From Romboutsia maritimum (GTDB lineage Bacteria > Bacillota > Clostridia > Peptostreptococcales > Peptostreptococcaceae): a DNA stretch of 64,000 bases. The notes beneath the pieces are model-generated. The model saw only the letters and a list, made by a program, of their open reading frames with translations. It made no database searches and was not told the DNA's origin. Shown one piece after another: positions 28,969 to 40,140 of this stretch. The stretch lies in the NCBI RefSeq assembly GCF_002251085.2, contig NZ_NOJZ02000012.1, forward strand, positions 1 through 64,000, in the 5' to 3' direction. Within the stretch, counting starts at the first letter, position 1; every line of letters starts with the position of its first letter. Both the position numbers and the translations under genes were made by a program.

Positions 28969-29925
28969 TTGAATAATAAAATTAGACTATCTCATGTATC
29001 AATGATAGTCTCATTAGCTGTGGTATTGTCTTTAATGACAGCATATGTTCCCATGTTAGGTATACTTAGTTTGGTAATACCAGTGCCGTATGCAATAATA
29101 GGTACCCTATCAAATAAGAAGTATTCTATATTATCTATAGTCGTAACGTTTTTAATACTTATGTTCAGCGTTAGCCCTATATACTCTGTAAATATATGTA
29201 TATTGAGTGTGATACCGGGTATTATTATAGGTAATATAGCAAAAAAAGGAATGGGACAAAAAGAGTACAATAAATTTGAACCTATATATGGAGGTATAAT
29301 TGCATTTGTAATATCTACAATTGTTTTTTTCTTTGTAGCAAAAATAATATTTAATATAAATTTAATTACTGAATTAATGGGTATTATGGAAAGTAGTATT
29401 CAGTTACAATCAGAAATTATAAAAGATACAGGGTCAAAAATGATTGAAGGATTAAGTATAAATGATTTATTAAAATATATAGGTAACATGATTCCGACAA
29501 TGCTATTTTTTAAGTCAATGATATCGGCATTTATAACATATTACATAGAAGTAATTATATTGAAAAGAATTAAGATAGTAAACTTTCAAACACCTAAGTT
29601 TACTGAATTTTATTTACCAGGAAATGCTATAACGGTATCTTTTTCACTATATTTACTTGTTCTATTATTAGAAATCATGAATGTGAATCTACATACTGAG
29701 CTAATAATGATTAACTTACAAATGGTATTTAACGCTATGTTTATAATACAAGGAATAGCAGTTTGTATACATTACGTTAAAACTAATAGAAAGAAAGGTT
29801 CAAGTAAACTTATTTTCTTTGGCGTAATTTTCTTATGCATAACAGGATTTATGGGAATATCATTTATTGGTATGTTAGACAGTATAATTGATTTTAGAAA
29901 GGTAAGAAGCTACAAATCCATTTAG
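28969..29925 (+). CDS. YybS-like DUF2232 membrane protein
   Basis: 318 residues, TTG start. Predicted polytopic: hydrophobic segments near residues 8-30, 35-50, 58-85, 105-125, 170-190, 220-245, 255-270 and 283-305. DUF2232 proteins sit upstream of gdpP in Firmicutes; the function is unknown, and an S-component-like transport role has been suggested. 10 nt separate it from gdpP. Confidence 0.8.
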   Translation: MNNKIRLSHVSMIVSLAVVLSLMTAYVPMLGILSLVIPVPYAIIGTLSNKKYSILSIVVTFLILMFSVSPIYSVNICILSVIPGIIIGNIAKKGMGQKEYNKFEPIYGGIIAFVISTIVFFFVAKIIFNINLITELMGIMESSIQLQSEIIKDTGSKMIEGLSINDLLKYIGNMIPTMLFFKSMISAFITYYIEVIILKRIKIVNFQTPKFTEFYLPGNAITVSFSLYLLVLLLEIMNVNLHTELIMINLQMVFNAMFIIQGIAVCIHYVKTNRKKGSSKLIFFGVIFLCITGFMGISFIGMLDSIIDFRKVRSYKSI

Positions 29926-29935
29926 GAGGGTAGAA

Positions 29936-31930
29936 ATGAGGAATAAGTCAACCTTTAAGATAAATATGCCAGAAATAAATCTATATATAATTCTCATAGG
30001 AATAGCTAGTATAGCTCTTCTTTTTTATAATTTATATATAGGTTGTTTATTTTTCTTTGGTTTTATATATATAGTCGTTCATAATTGGCGAGTGACTAAT
30101 ATTAGAAAAAAAGAATGGACTAAATATATTCAAAATTTATCTCTAGACATAGATGAAACTACAAAAAAGGCTATAATGAATCTTCCAATACCTCTTTGTA
30201 TACTTGAATTTGATGGAAGAATATCTTGGTATAATGACAAATTTTACGAAATGACAGCTTCAGCAGAGTTATTAGGTATAAACATTGATAAGGTAGTAGA
30301 AAATTTAAATCTTAGGAAAGTTTTAAATGAGAATAAGGAAATGTATACAGAAATAAACTATAAAGGAAGAGATTACAGTATAGTTTATAATGTTATAAAA
30401 AATGAACAAGAAAAAAATGCAAAATATTTAATGATGCTTTACTGGATAGATAGAACTGAGTATCTTCAATTGCAACAAGATTATTATGATGAAAAAAATG
30501 TAATAATGTTAATACAAGTTGATGGATATGATGAGGTTTTAAAAAGTGCAGATGAAGATAAAAGAGCGTTAATAAGTGTAGAGGTTGAGAGAACACTATC
30601 ATCATTAGAGTCTACATCTAAGGGAGCATTAAAGAGAACGTCAAAAGATAAATTTATATTAATAATGGATAAAAAAGAATTAAAAAAATTAGAAACTGAA
30701 AAATTTGCTATTTTAGATACAATAAGAAAAATTGATTATGGAAATAATCTTCCTGTAACTATAAGTATGGGTATTGGTATAGATGGAGATACAATAAATG
30801 AAAATTTAAAACTTGCCAATGGAGCTCTAGACTTAGCATTAGGTAGAGGTGGAGATCAGGCAGTTATAAAAACTACTGATAAATTTGTATTTTATGGTGG
30901 TAAATCTAAAGCTGTAGAGAAAAAAACAAAGGTAAAATCTAGATTAATAGGTCATGCTTTAAGAGAAGTAATATTAGAAAGCAATCAAGTATATATAATG
31001 GGACATAAATATCCAGATATGGATGCTATGGGAGCAGCAGTCGGTATTTACGACATATGTAAATCTTGTAATAAATCTGCAAATATAGTTCTAAATTCAG
31101 CAAATGAATCTATAGAAGAGTTTGTAAAACGCTTGAAAGAAGCTGACTATTATAAAAATATATTTATAGATAAAGATGAAGCAATAAAAAGTTGTGAGAA
31201 AAATACACTAATAGTAGTTGTAGATACTCATAGACCTAACTTTACAGAATGTGAAGAATTATTAGGACTATCAGAAAAAATAGTAGTTATAGATCATCAT
31301 AGAAGAGGTGTGGAATTTATAAATGATACAGTTCTTTTATTCCATGAGATATATGTATCATCTACATGTGAGATGGTTACAGAATTAGTTCAATACATGG
31401 AAGAAGATGTGAAAATAAATAAATTAACAGCAGAAGGACTTTTAGCTGGAATAAGTTTAGATACTAAAAATTTTGCTTTTAAAACAGGAGTTAGAACTTT
31501 TGAGGCAGCTTCATACCTAAGAAAGGTGGGAGCAGATACTATAGAAGTTAAAAAGTTGTTTAACTCTGATGTAAAAGATTTTTTAACTAAGGCAGAAATT
31601 ATACAGAGTACTAAAATTATTAATAATAGAATATGTTTAGCGTATTCTAATTCAGAAATGGAAAATATAAATGTTGTTATTGCACAAGCAGCAGATGAAT
31701 TGTTGAATATAAAAGAAGTGGAAGCATCATTTGTTCTTGGACACAAACATGATAAAGTATTTATAAGTGCTAGGTCACTAGGAAAAATAAATGTACATGT
31801 ACTTATGGAAAAATTAGGCGGTGGAGGGCATATAGATATAGCTGGCGCACAGTTAAAAGATGTTTCACTAGAAGAAGCTTATAATAAAGTACATGAAATA
31901 ATAGAACAATACTTGGAGGAGGAAGACTAA
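29936..31930 (+). CDS. gdpP: cyclic-di-AMP phosphodiesterase GdpP
   Basis: 664 residues. Two N-terminal membrane helices (residues 13-50) are followed by a PAS-like domain (about 80-160) and a degenerate GGDEF domain (about 180-300, lacking the GGDEF motif). The DHH domain (about 345-490) has [13 protein letters not shown] and VVIDHHRRG, and the DHHA1 domain has [13 protein letters not shown] near the end. Hydrolyses c-di-AMP to pApA in the family. In an operon with the DUF2232 gene and rplI (1-nt gap). Confidence 0.95.
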   Translation: MRNKSTFKINMPEINLYIILIGIASIALLFYNLYIGCLFFFGFIYIVVHNWRVTNIRKKEWTKYIQNLSLDIDETTKKAIMNLPIPLCILEFDGRISWYNDKFYEMTASAELLGINIDKVVENLNLRKVLNENKEMYTEINYKGRDYSIVYNVIKNEQEKNAKYLMMLYWIDRTEYLQLQQDYYDEKNVIMLIQVDGYDEVLKSADEDKRALISVEVERTLSSLESTSKGALKRTSKDKFILIMDKKELKKLETEKFAILDTIRKIDYGNNLPVTISMGIGIDGDTINENLKLANGALDLALGRGGDQAVIKTTDKFVFYGGKSKAVEKKTKVKSRLIGHALREVILESNQVYIMGHKYPDMDAMGAAVGIYDICKSCNKSANIVLNSANESIEEFVKRLKEADYYKNIFIDKDEAIKSCEKNTLIVVVDTHRPNFTECEELLGLSEKIVVIDHHRRGVEFINDTVLLFHEIYVSSTCEMVTELVQYMEEDVKINKLTAEGLLAGISLDTKNFAFKTGVRTFEAASYLRKVGADTIEVKKLFNSDVKDFLTKAEIIQSTKIINNRICLAYSNSEMENINVVIAQAADELLNIKEVEASFVLGHKHDKVFISARSLGKINVHVLMEKLGGGGHIDIAGAQLKDVSLEEAYNKVHEIIEQYLEEED

Positions 31931-31931
31931 G

Positions 31932-32381
31932 ATGAAAGTTATATTATTAAAAGATGTAAAGGGAACTGGGAAAAAAGGAGAAATGAAAGAAGTTAGTGAT
32001 GGATATGCAAGAAACTTCTTATTACCTAAAAAATTAGCTGTTCCAGCTGATAATACAGCAATAAAAGAACTTAATGAAAAGAAAAAATCTCAAGAGATAA
32101 AATCTCAAAAAGAATATGAAGCAGCTGTTGAATTAGGAAAGAAAATGGAAGAAATGAATATAGTTATATATTCAAAAGCTGGAGATGGTGGAAGACTATT
32201 TGGATCAATAACTTCTAAAGATATAGCAGAACAAATGAAAAAGCAACACGAAATAGAAGTAGACAAGAGAAAAGTTTTATTAGATGAGCCTATAAGAGTG
32301 TTAGGTTCAAGATTTGTTGAAATAAAGATACATCAAAAAGTAGTTACTAAAATAAGAGTAGATGTAAAAGAAAAACAATAG
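31932..32381 (+). CDS. rplI: 50S ribosomal protein L9
   Basis: 149 residues with the classic L9 layout. The N-terminal RNA-binding domain ([33 protein letters not shown]), a long connecting helix (about residues 40-75) and the C-terminal domain ([15 protein letters not shown]) are seen. The ribosome site GGAGGAAG lies in the gdpP end. Confidence 0.98.
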   Translation: MKVILLKDVKGTGKKGEMKEVSDGYARNFLLPKKLAVPADNTAIKELNEKKKSQEIKSQKEYEAAVELGKKMEEMNIVIYSKAGDGGRLFGSITSKDIAEQMKKQHEIEVDKRKVLLDEPIRVLGSRFVEIKIHQKVVTKIRVDVKEKQ

Positions 32382-32405
32382 ACAGTATACTCGAGGTGAT
32401 AAAAA

Positions 32406-33734
32406 ATGGAGGACGCAACTAGAATTCCTCCGCATAGTATTGAATCAGAACAGTCTATTTTAGGTTCTATCTTACTTGATAAAGATGCCATAATAACAGT
32501 CACAGAAACAATAAAGCCAGAAGACTTTTATAAAGAGGCTCATAAAATAATATATGAATGTATGATTAAGTTAAGTAACAAAGGAGAACCTATAGATTTA
32601 ATAACATTGACGGAAGAATTAAAAAAACAAGGACATTTAGATGATGTAGGAGGAATTAGTTATATTACAAGTCTTTCTACCATAGTACCAACGACTTCGA
32701 ATGTAAAGTACTATTCAGATATAGTAAAAGAAAAATCAGTTCTTAGACAACTTATAAGAGCTTCTAATGACATAATAAATTTAGGATATGATGGAGCTAC
32801 TAAAGTAGAAGATGTTTTAGAAAAGGCTGAAAAGAGAATTTTTGATATATCTCAAGAGAAAGCAAGTGATGATTTTAAATCTATAAATTTAGTTTTAATG
32901 GATGCTTACGACATGATAGAAAAGTTATATACTAACAAAAGTGATGTAACAGGTATAACTACTGGGTTTAAAGATTTAAATAAGAAAATTAATGGTTTAC
33001 AAAGAACAGACTTGATACTAATTGCCGCTCGTCCGGCTATGGGGAAAACAGCATTTTCTCTAAACTTAGTTCAAAATGCTGCTTTAAAAGGTGGCGCTTC
33101 TGTAGCTGTATTTAGTTTAGAAATGTCTAAGGAACAATTAGTTCAACGTATGTTGTCATCACAATCGCATGTTGAACTTAAAAAAATAAAAACAGGAACA
33201 CTTGATGAAAATGATTGGCCTAGAATAATAGATGCAATGGCAGTTTTATCTAATTCAAATATACATATAGATGATACTCCAGGTATAAAAATTTCAGAGC
33301 TAAGATCAAAATGTAGAAAATTAAAGATAGAAAAAGGTCTAGATTTAGTTTTAATAGATTATCTTCAACTTATGGAAGGTGAAGGTAACAATGAAAGTAG
33401 ACAACAAGAAATAGCTAAAATTTCTAGATCATTAAAAATATTAGCTAAAGAATTAAATTGTCCTGTTGTAGCACTATCACAGTTATCACGTGCTCCAGAA
33501 CAAAGAGCTGACCATAGACCAATGTTATCAGATTTAAGAGAATCTGGTTCTATTGAGCAAGATGCAGATATAGTAATGTTTTTATATAGAGACGAATATT
33601 ACAATCCTGATTCAGAAAGAAAAAATATAGGAGAAATTATAATTTCTAAGAATAGACATGGCGAAACTGGATCTGTAGAATTAGTATGGTTAGGAGAAGT
33701 TCAACAATTTGCAGATAAAGCAAGAGATATGTAA
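32406..33734 (+). CDS. dnaB: replicative DNA helicase DnaB (B. subtilis DnaC)
   Basis: 442 residues. An N-terminal helical domain (RIPPHSIESEQSILGSILLD) is joined by a linker to a RecA-fold motor. Walker A is ARPAMGKTAF (about residues 205-214), Walker B LVLIDYLQLM, and the arginine finger region SGSIEQDADIVMFLYRDEYY. It unwinds DNA ahead of the fork. The matching loader and DnaD genes are at 36.4-38.5 kb. A cluster of DnaA boxes directly follows the gene. Confidence 0.97.
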   Translation: MEDATRIPPHSIESEQSILGSILLDKDAIITVTETIKPEDFYKEAHKIIYECMIKLSNKGEPIDLITLTEELKKQGHLDDVGGISYITSLSTIVPTTSNVKYYSDIVKEKSVLRQLIRASNDIINLGYDGATKVEDVLEKAEKRIFDISQEKASDDFKSINLVLMDAYDMIEKLYTNKSDVTGITTGFKDLNKKINGLQRTDLILIAARPAMGKTAFSLNLVQNAALKGGASVAVFSLEMSKEQLVQRMLSSQSHVELKKIKTGTLDENDWPRIIDAMAVLSNSNIHIDDTPGIKISELRSKCRKLKIEKGLDLVLIDYLQLMEGEGNNESRQQEIAKISRSLKILAKELNCPVVALSQLSRAPEQRADHRPMLSDLRESGSIEQDADIVMFLYRDEYYNPDSERKNIGEIIISKNRHGETGSVELVWLGEVQQFADKARDM

Positions 33735-33742
33735 ATATCAAC

Positions 33743-33876
33743 AAATATCCACAGAACATGCTTTCTCATAAGAAAAAACATGTGGATATTTGTCCCAAAA
33801 TATGTATAAACATTGAAATTTAAGTGAATATTTATCCACACTATCCACAGATGACCTGTTGATAAATGTGAATAAA
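33743..33876. promoter_or_regulatory. cluster of DnaA boxes downstream of dnaB
   Basis: Six sites within 0-1 mismatch of the DnaA box: ATATCCACA 33745, TGTGGATAT 33781, TTATCCACA 33832 (exact consensus), CTATCCACA 33841, TGTTGATAA 33858 and TGTGAATAA 33868. The first two form the arms of a large inverted repeat (AAATATCCACA ... TGTGGATATTT). It lies 22 kb from oriC in a 210-nt non-coding gap, so it is not part of the origin cluster. It could titrate DnaA or control the flanking genes. Confidence 0.75.
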
Positions 33877-33878
33877 TA

Positions 33879-33905
33879 GTAAAGCAAGCTATTAGCTTGC
33901 TTTAC
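33879..33905 (+). terminator. perfect hairpin after the DnaA-box cluster
   Basis: Perfect 12-bp stem GTAAAGCAAGCT / AGCTTGCTTTAC with loop ATT. The T-run is poor, so termination is only likely, not certain. Confidence 0.6.
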
Positions 33906-33944
33906 TTGTGTATAAATATAAATTTTTATATGGGGGAAAATGTG

Positions 33945-34250
33945 TTGAATATAAATATAATATATATATATCCAAAAATAATAGAAGTAAACAAAGAGAT
34001 TAACTTGTTAAGAATAATAGATAAAAAAATCAAAGAAACAATCGTTTTTTATGCTATAAAGAAAAATAGTTTTTATGAAATATACATAATTAATACTATG
34101 TTAGGAAATTATATTAATATTTGTAACGTATCTAATGAAAAGGAACTAAATAGCTTAATAAGTAGATTCAAAGGATATGAAAAAGAAATAAAAGAAATAA
34201 ATGATTTATGTATTATAGAAAAATACATATTAAATCTAATAAAAAAGTAA
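33945..34250 (+). CDS. small hypothetical protein
   Basis: 101 residues from TTG 33945, preceded by TATGGGGGAAAA; a longer frame from 33897 overlaps the hairpin and has no ribosome site. Lysine- and isoleucine-rich with short strand/helix blocks (MNINIIYIYPKIIEVNKEIN; NELNSLISRFKGYEKEIKEI-like), possibly a compact soluble fold. No family recognised. It lies alone between dnaB and purA in the same direction. Confidence 0.5.
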   Translation: MNINIIYIYPKIIEVNKEINLLRIIDKKIKETIVFYAIKKNSFYEIYIINTMLGNYINICNVSNEKELNSLISRFKGYEKEIKEINDLCIIEKYILNLIKK

Positions 34251-34315
34251 AAAGGTTTGAAAATATATCGAATGTTTGTTAAAATATATAGGTAAAGTGT
34301 TCGAATATATATTAA

Positions 34316-35620
<1,305 letters not shown>

Positions 35621-35631
35621 TAAAAAATAAA

Positions 35632-35684
35632 ATAAAAAATGGAGTATGGAGATATATTTTATCGTACATACTCTATTTTTTATT
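35632..35684 (+). terminator. terminator after purA
   Basis: Stem AAAAAATGGAGTATG / CATACTCTATTTTTT (one mismatch) with a large loop and T-run. Confidence 0.85.
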
Positions 35685-35800
35685 GCTTTATTTAATACTA
35701 TAAAATAGCTAAATATATTTAAAACACTAGCTTTAAATTAAGTATAACTAGATTTTAAATAAAAATATTAAAAAAAAATAAAAAAAACATTAAAAAAGTG

Positions 35801-35829
35801 TTGACGAAAAATCAATAAGACTATATAAT
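35801..35829 (+). promoter_or_regulatory. promoter of the tRNA cluster
   Basis: TTGACG (35801-35806) and TATAAT (35824-35829), spacer 17 nt, 47 nt before the first tRNA. The stretch from 35685 to 35800 is AT-rich with nothing else recognised. Confidence 0.9.
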
Positions 35830-35876
35830 AATATTTGTGAGCGAGAGAAACGACGAAATAAGTCGAAAAAAGACAT

Positions 35877-35952
35877 GATCCATTAGCTCAGTCGGTAGAG
35901 CACCTGACTTTTAATCAGGGTGTCCCGCGTTCGAGTCGCGGATGGATCACCA
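35877..35952 (+). tRNA. tRNA-Lys (anticodon TTT)
   Basis: 76 nt, all four arms form; acceptor GATCCAT / ATGGATC, anticodon loop CTTTTAA, T-loop GTTCGAGTC, encoded CCA. First of five tRNAs. Confidence 0.97.
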
Positions 35953-35956
35953 TTAT

Positions 35957-36031
35957 GGCCCGTTGGTCAAGCGGTCAAGACACCGCCCTTTCACGGCGGT
36001 AACAGGGGTTCGATTCCCCTACGGGTCACCA
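35957..36031 (+). tRNA. tRNA-Glu (anticodon TTC)
   Basis: 75 nt; acceptor GGCCCGT / ACGGGTC, anticodon stem CCGCC / GGCGG with loop CTTTCAC, T-loop GTTCGATTC, encoded CCA. Confidence 0.97.
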
Positions 36032-36035
36032 ATAT

Positions 36036-36111
36036 GGGATTATAGCTCAGCTGGGAGAGCACCTGCCTTACAAGCAGGGGGTCACAGGTTCGAGCCCTGT
36101 TAATCCCACCA
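36036..36111 (+). tRNA. tRNA-Val (anticodon TAC)
   Basis: 76 nt; acceptor GGGATTA / TAATCCC, anticodon stem CTGCC / AGCAG region with loop holding TAC, T-loop GTTCGAGCC, encoded CCA. Confidence 0.97.
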
Positions 36112-36119
36112 TATAATGC

Positions 36120-36196
36120 GGCCTGGTAGTTCAGCTGGTTAGAATGCCAGCCTGTCACGCTGGAGGTCGAGGGTTCGAGTCCCTTCCAGGTCGCCA
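36120..36196 (+). tRNA. tRNA-Asp (anticodon GTC)
   Basis: 77 nt; acceptor GGCCTGG / CCAGGTC, anticodon stem CCAGC / GCTGG with loop CTGTCAC, discriminator G, encoded CCA. Confidence 0.97.
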
Positions 36197-36211
36197 ATTA
36201 AATACACTTTT

Positions 36212-36286
36212 GCTGGTGTGGCTCAACGGTAGAGCAGCTGACTTGTAATCAGCAGGTTGTAGGTTCGATTCCTATCACCAGCTCCA
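36212..36286 (+). tRNA. tRNA-Thr (anticodon TGT)
   Basis: 75 nt; acceptor GCTGGTG / CACCAGC, anticodon stem CTGA(C) / (A)TCAG with TGT, T-loop GTTCGATTC, encoded CCA. Confidence 0.97.
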
Positions 36287-36287
36287 A

Positions 36288-36318
36288 TAAACTCTTAGAT
36301 GTGTTCTAAGAGTTTTTT
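36288..36318 (+). terminator. terminator of the tRNA cluster
   Basis: Perfect stem AAACTCTTAGA / TCTAAGAGTTT with loop TGTGT and TTTT. Confidence 0.95.
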
Positions 36319-36387
36319 ATTTTAAATTTGAGCACTAGGCATTAACATGAGTAAATCCACTGAGAACATATATCTTAGATTAAATAA

Positions 36388-36429
36388 AAAGTAGAAGAAA
36401 ATATAAATATATTTTCTTCTACTTTTTAT
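36388..36429 (-). terminator. terminator of the loader/DnaD genes
   Basis: Stem AAAAAGTAGAAGAAAATAT / ATATTTTCTTCTACTTTTT with a short loop, flanked by A and T runs; works for minus-strand transcription and could act both ways. Confidence 0.85.
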
Positions 36430-37408
36430 TTTCCCATCTTAAATCATTTCCAATAAACTTAACCATTTTAAACCTATCAAAAACTCTAGAAAAAATCCTT
36501 TGAGCATAATCAGATCCTAATTGCATAGGAGATAGGTTTGTAGATATAATAGTTTTTTTACCTGATAGTAATCTTGTATTTAATATATTAAATAATTCAC
36601 TGTTAGTAAAAGAGTTTGTAAGTTCTGTACCTAAATCATCTAATATTAATAAATCACAGTCAAATAAATTTTCATAGTTATCTTTAGTAATATGATGGTC
36701 TATATTTTTAAATTTATAGTCCTCTATTATTTCAAACATTTTAAATGCTGTTTGATATATAACTAAATAACCTTTATCTAAAAGAGATTTAGCTATACAG
36801 TTACACATAAAAGTTTTTCCTAATCCAGTATCTCCATAGAATAATAAATTTTCTCCATTATCTTTATCAAAGTCTAAAATAAATGATTCGCATATAGATA
36901 CTATTTCTAATATATTTTGTCTAGGCGACATATTTGAATCATCAATTTTTTCATCAGAGAATATAGAAGTATCTAAGGTAGAAAAATTTTGAGTGTTAAG
37001 CATTCTTGATAAATTAGACATTTTATAAGCTTCATTTATGATTGTTTGTTTTAAACAATTACATTTATGGCCATTTTTTAAAAAACCTCTATCATTACAG
37101 AAATCGCAGCTATATTGGATATCTAAATATCCTTTTGGTACACGATATTGGTCTAAAAGTTCTATTTTTTGAGCTTTTAGTTTAGTCATTTTATCTTTTG
37201 ATTCAATAATTATTTTATCTTTATTTTCTGGATTTAAAAGAACCAGTTTAGCTAATTTTAATCCAAGCTGAGTAATTTCATTATCTATATTTTTTATTTC
37301 TGGAATTTGAGAATATACATCCTTCTTACGCTGATCAAAATCTGATTCAGCTTTATCTCTTTTTCTTTCATAAGATGTAAGTATATCTCTTAAAATTGAT
37401 TCTTTCAT
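36419..37408 (-). CDS. replicative helicase loader (DnaC/DnaI-type ATPase)
   Basis: 329 residues. A zinc-like cysteine group (CDFCNDRGFLKNGHKCNCLK, about residues 100-120) precedes an AAA+ core with Walker A GDTGLGKTF (about residues 190-198) and Walker B LLILDDLGTE. It is the likely loader for the DnaB helicase at 32.4 kb. It follows the DnaD gene by 8 nt. Both genes run toward the origin, against the surrounding replication direction. Confidence 0.9.
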   Translation of the reverse strand: MKESILRDILTSYERKRDKAESDFDQRKKDVYSQIPEIKNIDNEITQLGLKLAKLVLLNPENKDKIIIESKDKMTKLKAQKIELLDQYRVPKGYLDIQYSCDFCNDRGFLKNGHKCNCLKQTIINEAYKMSNLSRMLNTQNFSTLDTSIFSDEKIDDSNMSPRQNILEIVSICESFILDFDKDNGENLLFYGDTGLGKTFMCNCIAKSLLDKGYLVIYQTAFKMFEIIEDYKFKNIDHHITKDNYENLFDCDLLILDDLGTELTNSFTNSELFNILNTRLLSGKKTIISTNLSPMQLGSDYAQRIFSRVFDRFKMVKFIGNDLRWENKK

Positions 37409-37416
37409 TTAATCAC

Positions 37417-38487
37417 CTACTTAAATTTGTCTTTTTGACTTTCGCGAAGAAGCTTTTCAAGTTCTTCTGGTGTATATTTGGTAAAAGTTTGATTTATGTT
37501 ATGGAATCTAGTTTTAACTTTAGGAATAGAATTTTTACTATTACTACTATTGTTATTAGAAGTATTTTTTTTGGATTCCATTTTCTGTTTAAATTCATCA
37601 TCTAATAATTGTACATCATCTAAAGTTTTTACATTTTTTTCTTTCCAATTTTCAATAATACCATTTATATATGAAATAGATGGTTTTGAAATATTTTTAG
37701 ATTTAGAACAAGCAGAAAGTATAACTTCTATATCCATATTATATTTATCTAACCAAGTATTCATAATTTTTTCCTCTGATTTAGATGGTGGTCTATAAAA
37801 ACCTAATTCGTTGAATATAGTTTTATATAGAACATAGCGTTCACTTTTTACAGCAAAACTATCCTTAACATCTTGAGGTGTATATAAATTAGAATCATAC
37901 CAACTTCTAAGAATAGATTCAATATATTTAACAGGTCTAGCTGAACCATGTTTATCTCTTACATATTCATAGGCATAAAGTATCATATCTGGGTCCATGT
38001 TATATTTATTCATTATGTCCAAAATACTAATTTTTTCACCTGGATCAAGATATCTACCAATTATCTGATTTATAGAATTAAACATTTTTCTAATACTTGG
38101 ATTTTCTGATACAGAAACAATACTATCTGTATTTGATTTTATAGAAGAAGTATTAATATGCATATTATCCATATAAAATCTTTTTAAATCTAAAAATTCT
38201 ATTGAATAATCAAAATCATTAAGACCTTCATTTTTGTGCATTTTAATTATATTTTTTCTCTCCCAAAATTTCCAAGCATCTATTACATCAGATAGAGGTA
38301 CATTTAAATTTTTTGCAATTGAATTATTATTAAATTTAGGATTATAACTAGGATCACAAGCCTGTCGATATCCTAAAAGATAAACTTTTACGTATAATCC
38401 ATTTGCCATAGGCATAAATATATCTATGAAGATATTGGCAATAGTAGTTTCACCTAAATCTATTTCGTTGACTTCCTTAAAAAACAT
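37417..38487 (-). CDS. DnaD domain replication protein
   Basis: 356 residues. An N-terminal winged-helix-like region (residues 1-90, MPMANGLYVKVYLLGYRQA, NVPLSDVIDAWKFWERKNIIK) and two DnaD/DnaB2-type repeats (about 120-200, KISILDIMNKYNMDPDMILYAYEYV; about 215-290, SEEKIMNTWLDKYNMDIEVIL) are followed by a Ser/Asn/Lys-rich linker. Such proteins remodel DNA for helicase loading. Forms an operon with the downstream loader gene. Confidence 0.9.
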   Translation of the reverse strand: MFFKEVNEIDLGETTIANIFIDIFMPMANGLYVKVYLLGYRQACDPSYNPKFNNNSIAKNLNVPLSDVIDAWKFWERKNIIKMHKNEGLNDFDYSIEFLDLKRFYMDNMHINTSSIKSNTDSIVSVSENPSIRKMFNSINQIIGRYLDPGEKISILDIMNKYNMDPDMILYAYEYVRDKHGSARPVKYIESILRSWYDSNLYTPQDVKDSFAVKSERYVLYKTIFNELGFYRPPSKSEEKIMNTWLDKYNMDIEVILSACSKSKNISKPSISYINGIIENWKEKNVKTLDDVQLLDDEFKQKMESKKNTSNNNSSNSKNSIPKVKTRFHNINQTFTKYTPEELEKLLRESQKDKFK

Positions 38488-38583
38488 TTTATCACCTCAG
38501 ATTAAATTATATCATAAAAGATATTATAAATTTATCTTGTAAATATTTTTTTAAATTATTCATGAAAAGTGGGAGGGGATGAG

Positions 38584-40053
38584 TTGGTTATAAATTTTAA
38601 CCAAAAGACAAGAAAAATATTATCAATAATAGTAGCTTTAATTATATTAGTGGGAGGTGGTATATATACATTTAAACCAAAAAACAGTTTAGAAACATCA
38701 AAACTGGAAGCTGTTAAAAATATAGACAGATATACAATTGAAGCAATATTTGATGATGAAAGTAAAAGATTAATGTGTAATCAAAATGTAGAGTATGTAA
38801 ATAATACCGATAAGGACCTGGATAAGGTATATTTTCATATTTATCCAAATGCTTTTTCAAAAAAAGAATTTGCTCCTTTTGAGAAAGAAGAGATGAAGAA
38901 GGCATATCCAAATGGATTTAATGAAGGGTACATAGATATAAAGAATATATTAAATAATGGAAATAAATTATCATATGAAATTAAAGGAGATAAGAATGAT
39001 TTATTAGAAATTAAATTAGGAAAAAATATAAAGCCTAATGAAAAAATCTCTATAGATATGAAGTATAATGTTAAGCTTCCTAATTCGTTAGGTAGATTTG
39101 GATATGGAGACAATACTATAAATGTAACTAACTGGTTTCCTATAGCTTGTGTAAATGATGATAGAGGATGGAGTTTAAAAAGTTATGAGTCATTAGGAGA
39201 TCCATTTTATAGCGATACTAGTGATTTTTATGTAAAGTTATTAGCTCCTAGAAAATATAAAATAGGATCTACTGGAAAAGTTACAAATGAAAAATTTGAT
39301 AGTAATAGAGGTTTTTATGAAATTGAAGCAAAAAAAGTCAGAGATTTTGCATTTATACTGAGTGAGAAATTTAATATAGATAAAGATTCTTTTAAGGGAA
39401 TTACTATTAATACATATAATTTAAATGAGAAACTTTCAAAAGCCTCTACTAAAATTGCCAAGGATTCAATAGAAATATTTAGTGATTTATTTGGAGATTA
39501 CCCATACGATACATATTCTGTTATAGCAAGTGACTTTTTTATAGGCGGAATGGAATATCCTATGTTAGTGATGATAGACCAAAGTTTATATAATGAAAAG
39601 AATCAATTTTTATTAGAGTATGTTATAGCTCATGAAACAGCTCATCAATGGTGGTATTCTGTAATAGGTAACGATGAAATTAATGAACCTTGGTTAGACG
39701 AGGCTCTTACAGAATATTCAACTGTATTATATTTTGAAAAAAAATATGGAAAAGATGTTGGAGATAAGCTTATTAAAACTATGGAAATTCAGACAAAGCA
39801 TCATTTAAGTGAAAATATTTTTAAACCTAGTACTCAATATAAAAATTCTACAGATTATAGCTTGAATGTATATACAAAGGGAGCAGTTGTATTTAATGAA
39901 ATAAGAAATAAAGTAGGAGATGAAGTATTTTTTAATACATTAAAAGAATATTATACTAAATATAAATATCAAAATGTGAATGGAGCTAAATTTGTTGAGT
40001 TGTGGAATGACAAAGGAGTAGATATAGATAAAATTATAAGAGAATATAAGTAA
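38584..40053 (+). CDS. membrane-anchored M1 family metallopeptidase
   Basis: 489 residues from TTG 38584 (GGGAGGGG upstream); GTG 38569 lies too close to that site. An N-terminal anchor helix (residues about 11-30) puts the catalytic domain outside the membrane. M1 features: GGMEYP substrate motif, zinc site HETAH (residues 350-354) with the third ligand Glu373 in WLDEALTEY, and a tyrosine in KGAVVFNEIR-like region. It should trim N-terminal residues of external peptides. Monocistronic. Confidence 0.9.
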   Translation: MVINFNQKTRKILSIIVALIILVGGGIYTFKPKNSLETSKLEAVKNIDRYTIEAIFDDESKRLMCNQNVEYVNNTDKDLDKVYFHIYPNAFSKKEFAPFEKEEMKKAYPNGFNEGYIDIKNILNNGNKLSYEIKGDKNDLLEIKLGKNIKPNEKISIDMKYNVKLPNSLGRFGYGDNTINVTNWFPIACVNDDRGWSLKSYESLGDPFYSDTSDFYVKLLAPRKYKIGSTGKVTNEKFDSNRGFYEIEAKKVRDFAFILSEKFNIDKDSFKGITINTYNLNEKLSKASTKIAKDSIEIFSDLFGDYPYDTYSVIASDFFIGGMEYPMLVMIDQSLYNEKNQFLLEYVIAHETAHQWWYSVIGNDEINEPWLDEALTEYSTVLYFEKKYGKDVGDKLIKTMEIQTKHHLSENIFKPSTQYKNSTDYSLNVYTKGAVVFNEIRNKVGDEVFFNTLKEYYTKYKYQNVNGAKFVELWNDKGVDIDKIIREYK

Positions 40054-40061
40054 ATTTTGAC

Positions 40062-40098
40062 CAGAGCATTGAATTTTTATTTAATGCTCTGTTTTTTT
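40062..40098 (+). terminator. terminator after the M1 peptidase
   Basis: Perfect stem CAGAGCATT / AATGCTCTG with a 12-nt loop and seven T. Confidence 0.95.
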
Positions 40099-40140
40099 GG
40101 TATAATATAAGTTATGAGTATAAGGAAAAGAGGTGGCATG

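Noticed and set aside
33486-33501. CACGTG within dnaB as a parS site
   Set aside because: Only the central six bases fit; flanks do not match the palindrome and it lies in conserved coding sequence.
35991-36197. Minus-strand 68-residue frame over the tRNA cluster
   Set aside because: It is the well-known artefact protein produced by translating tRNA genes in reverse.
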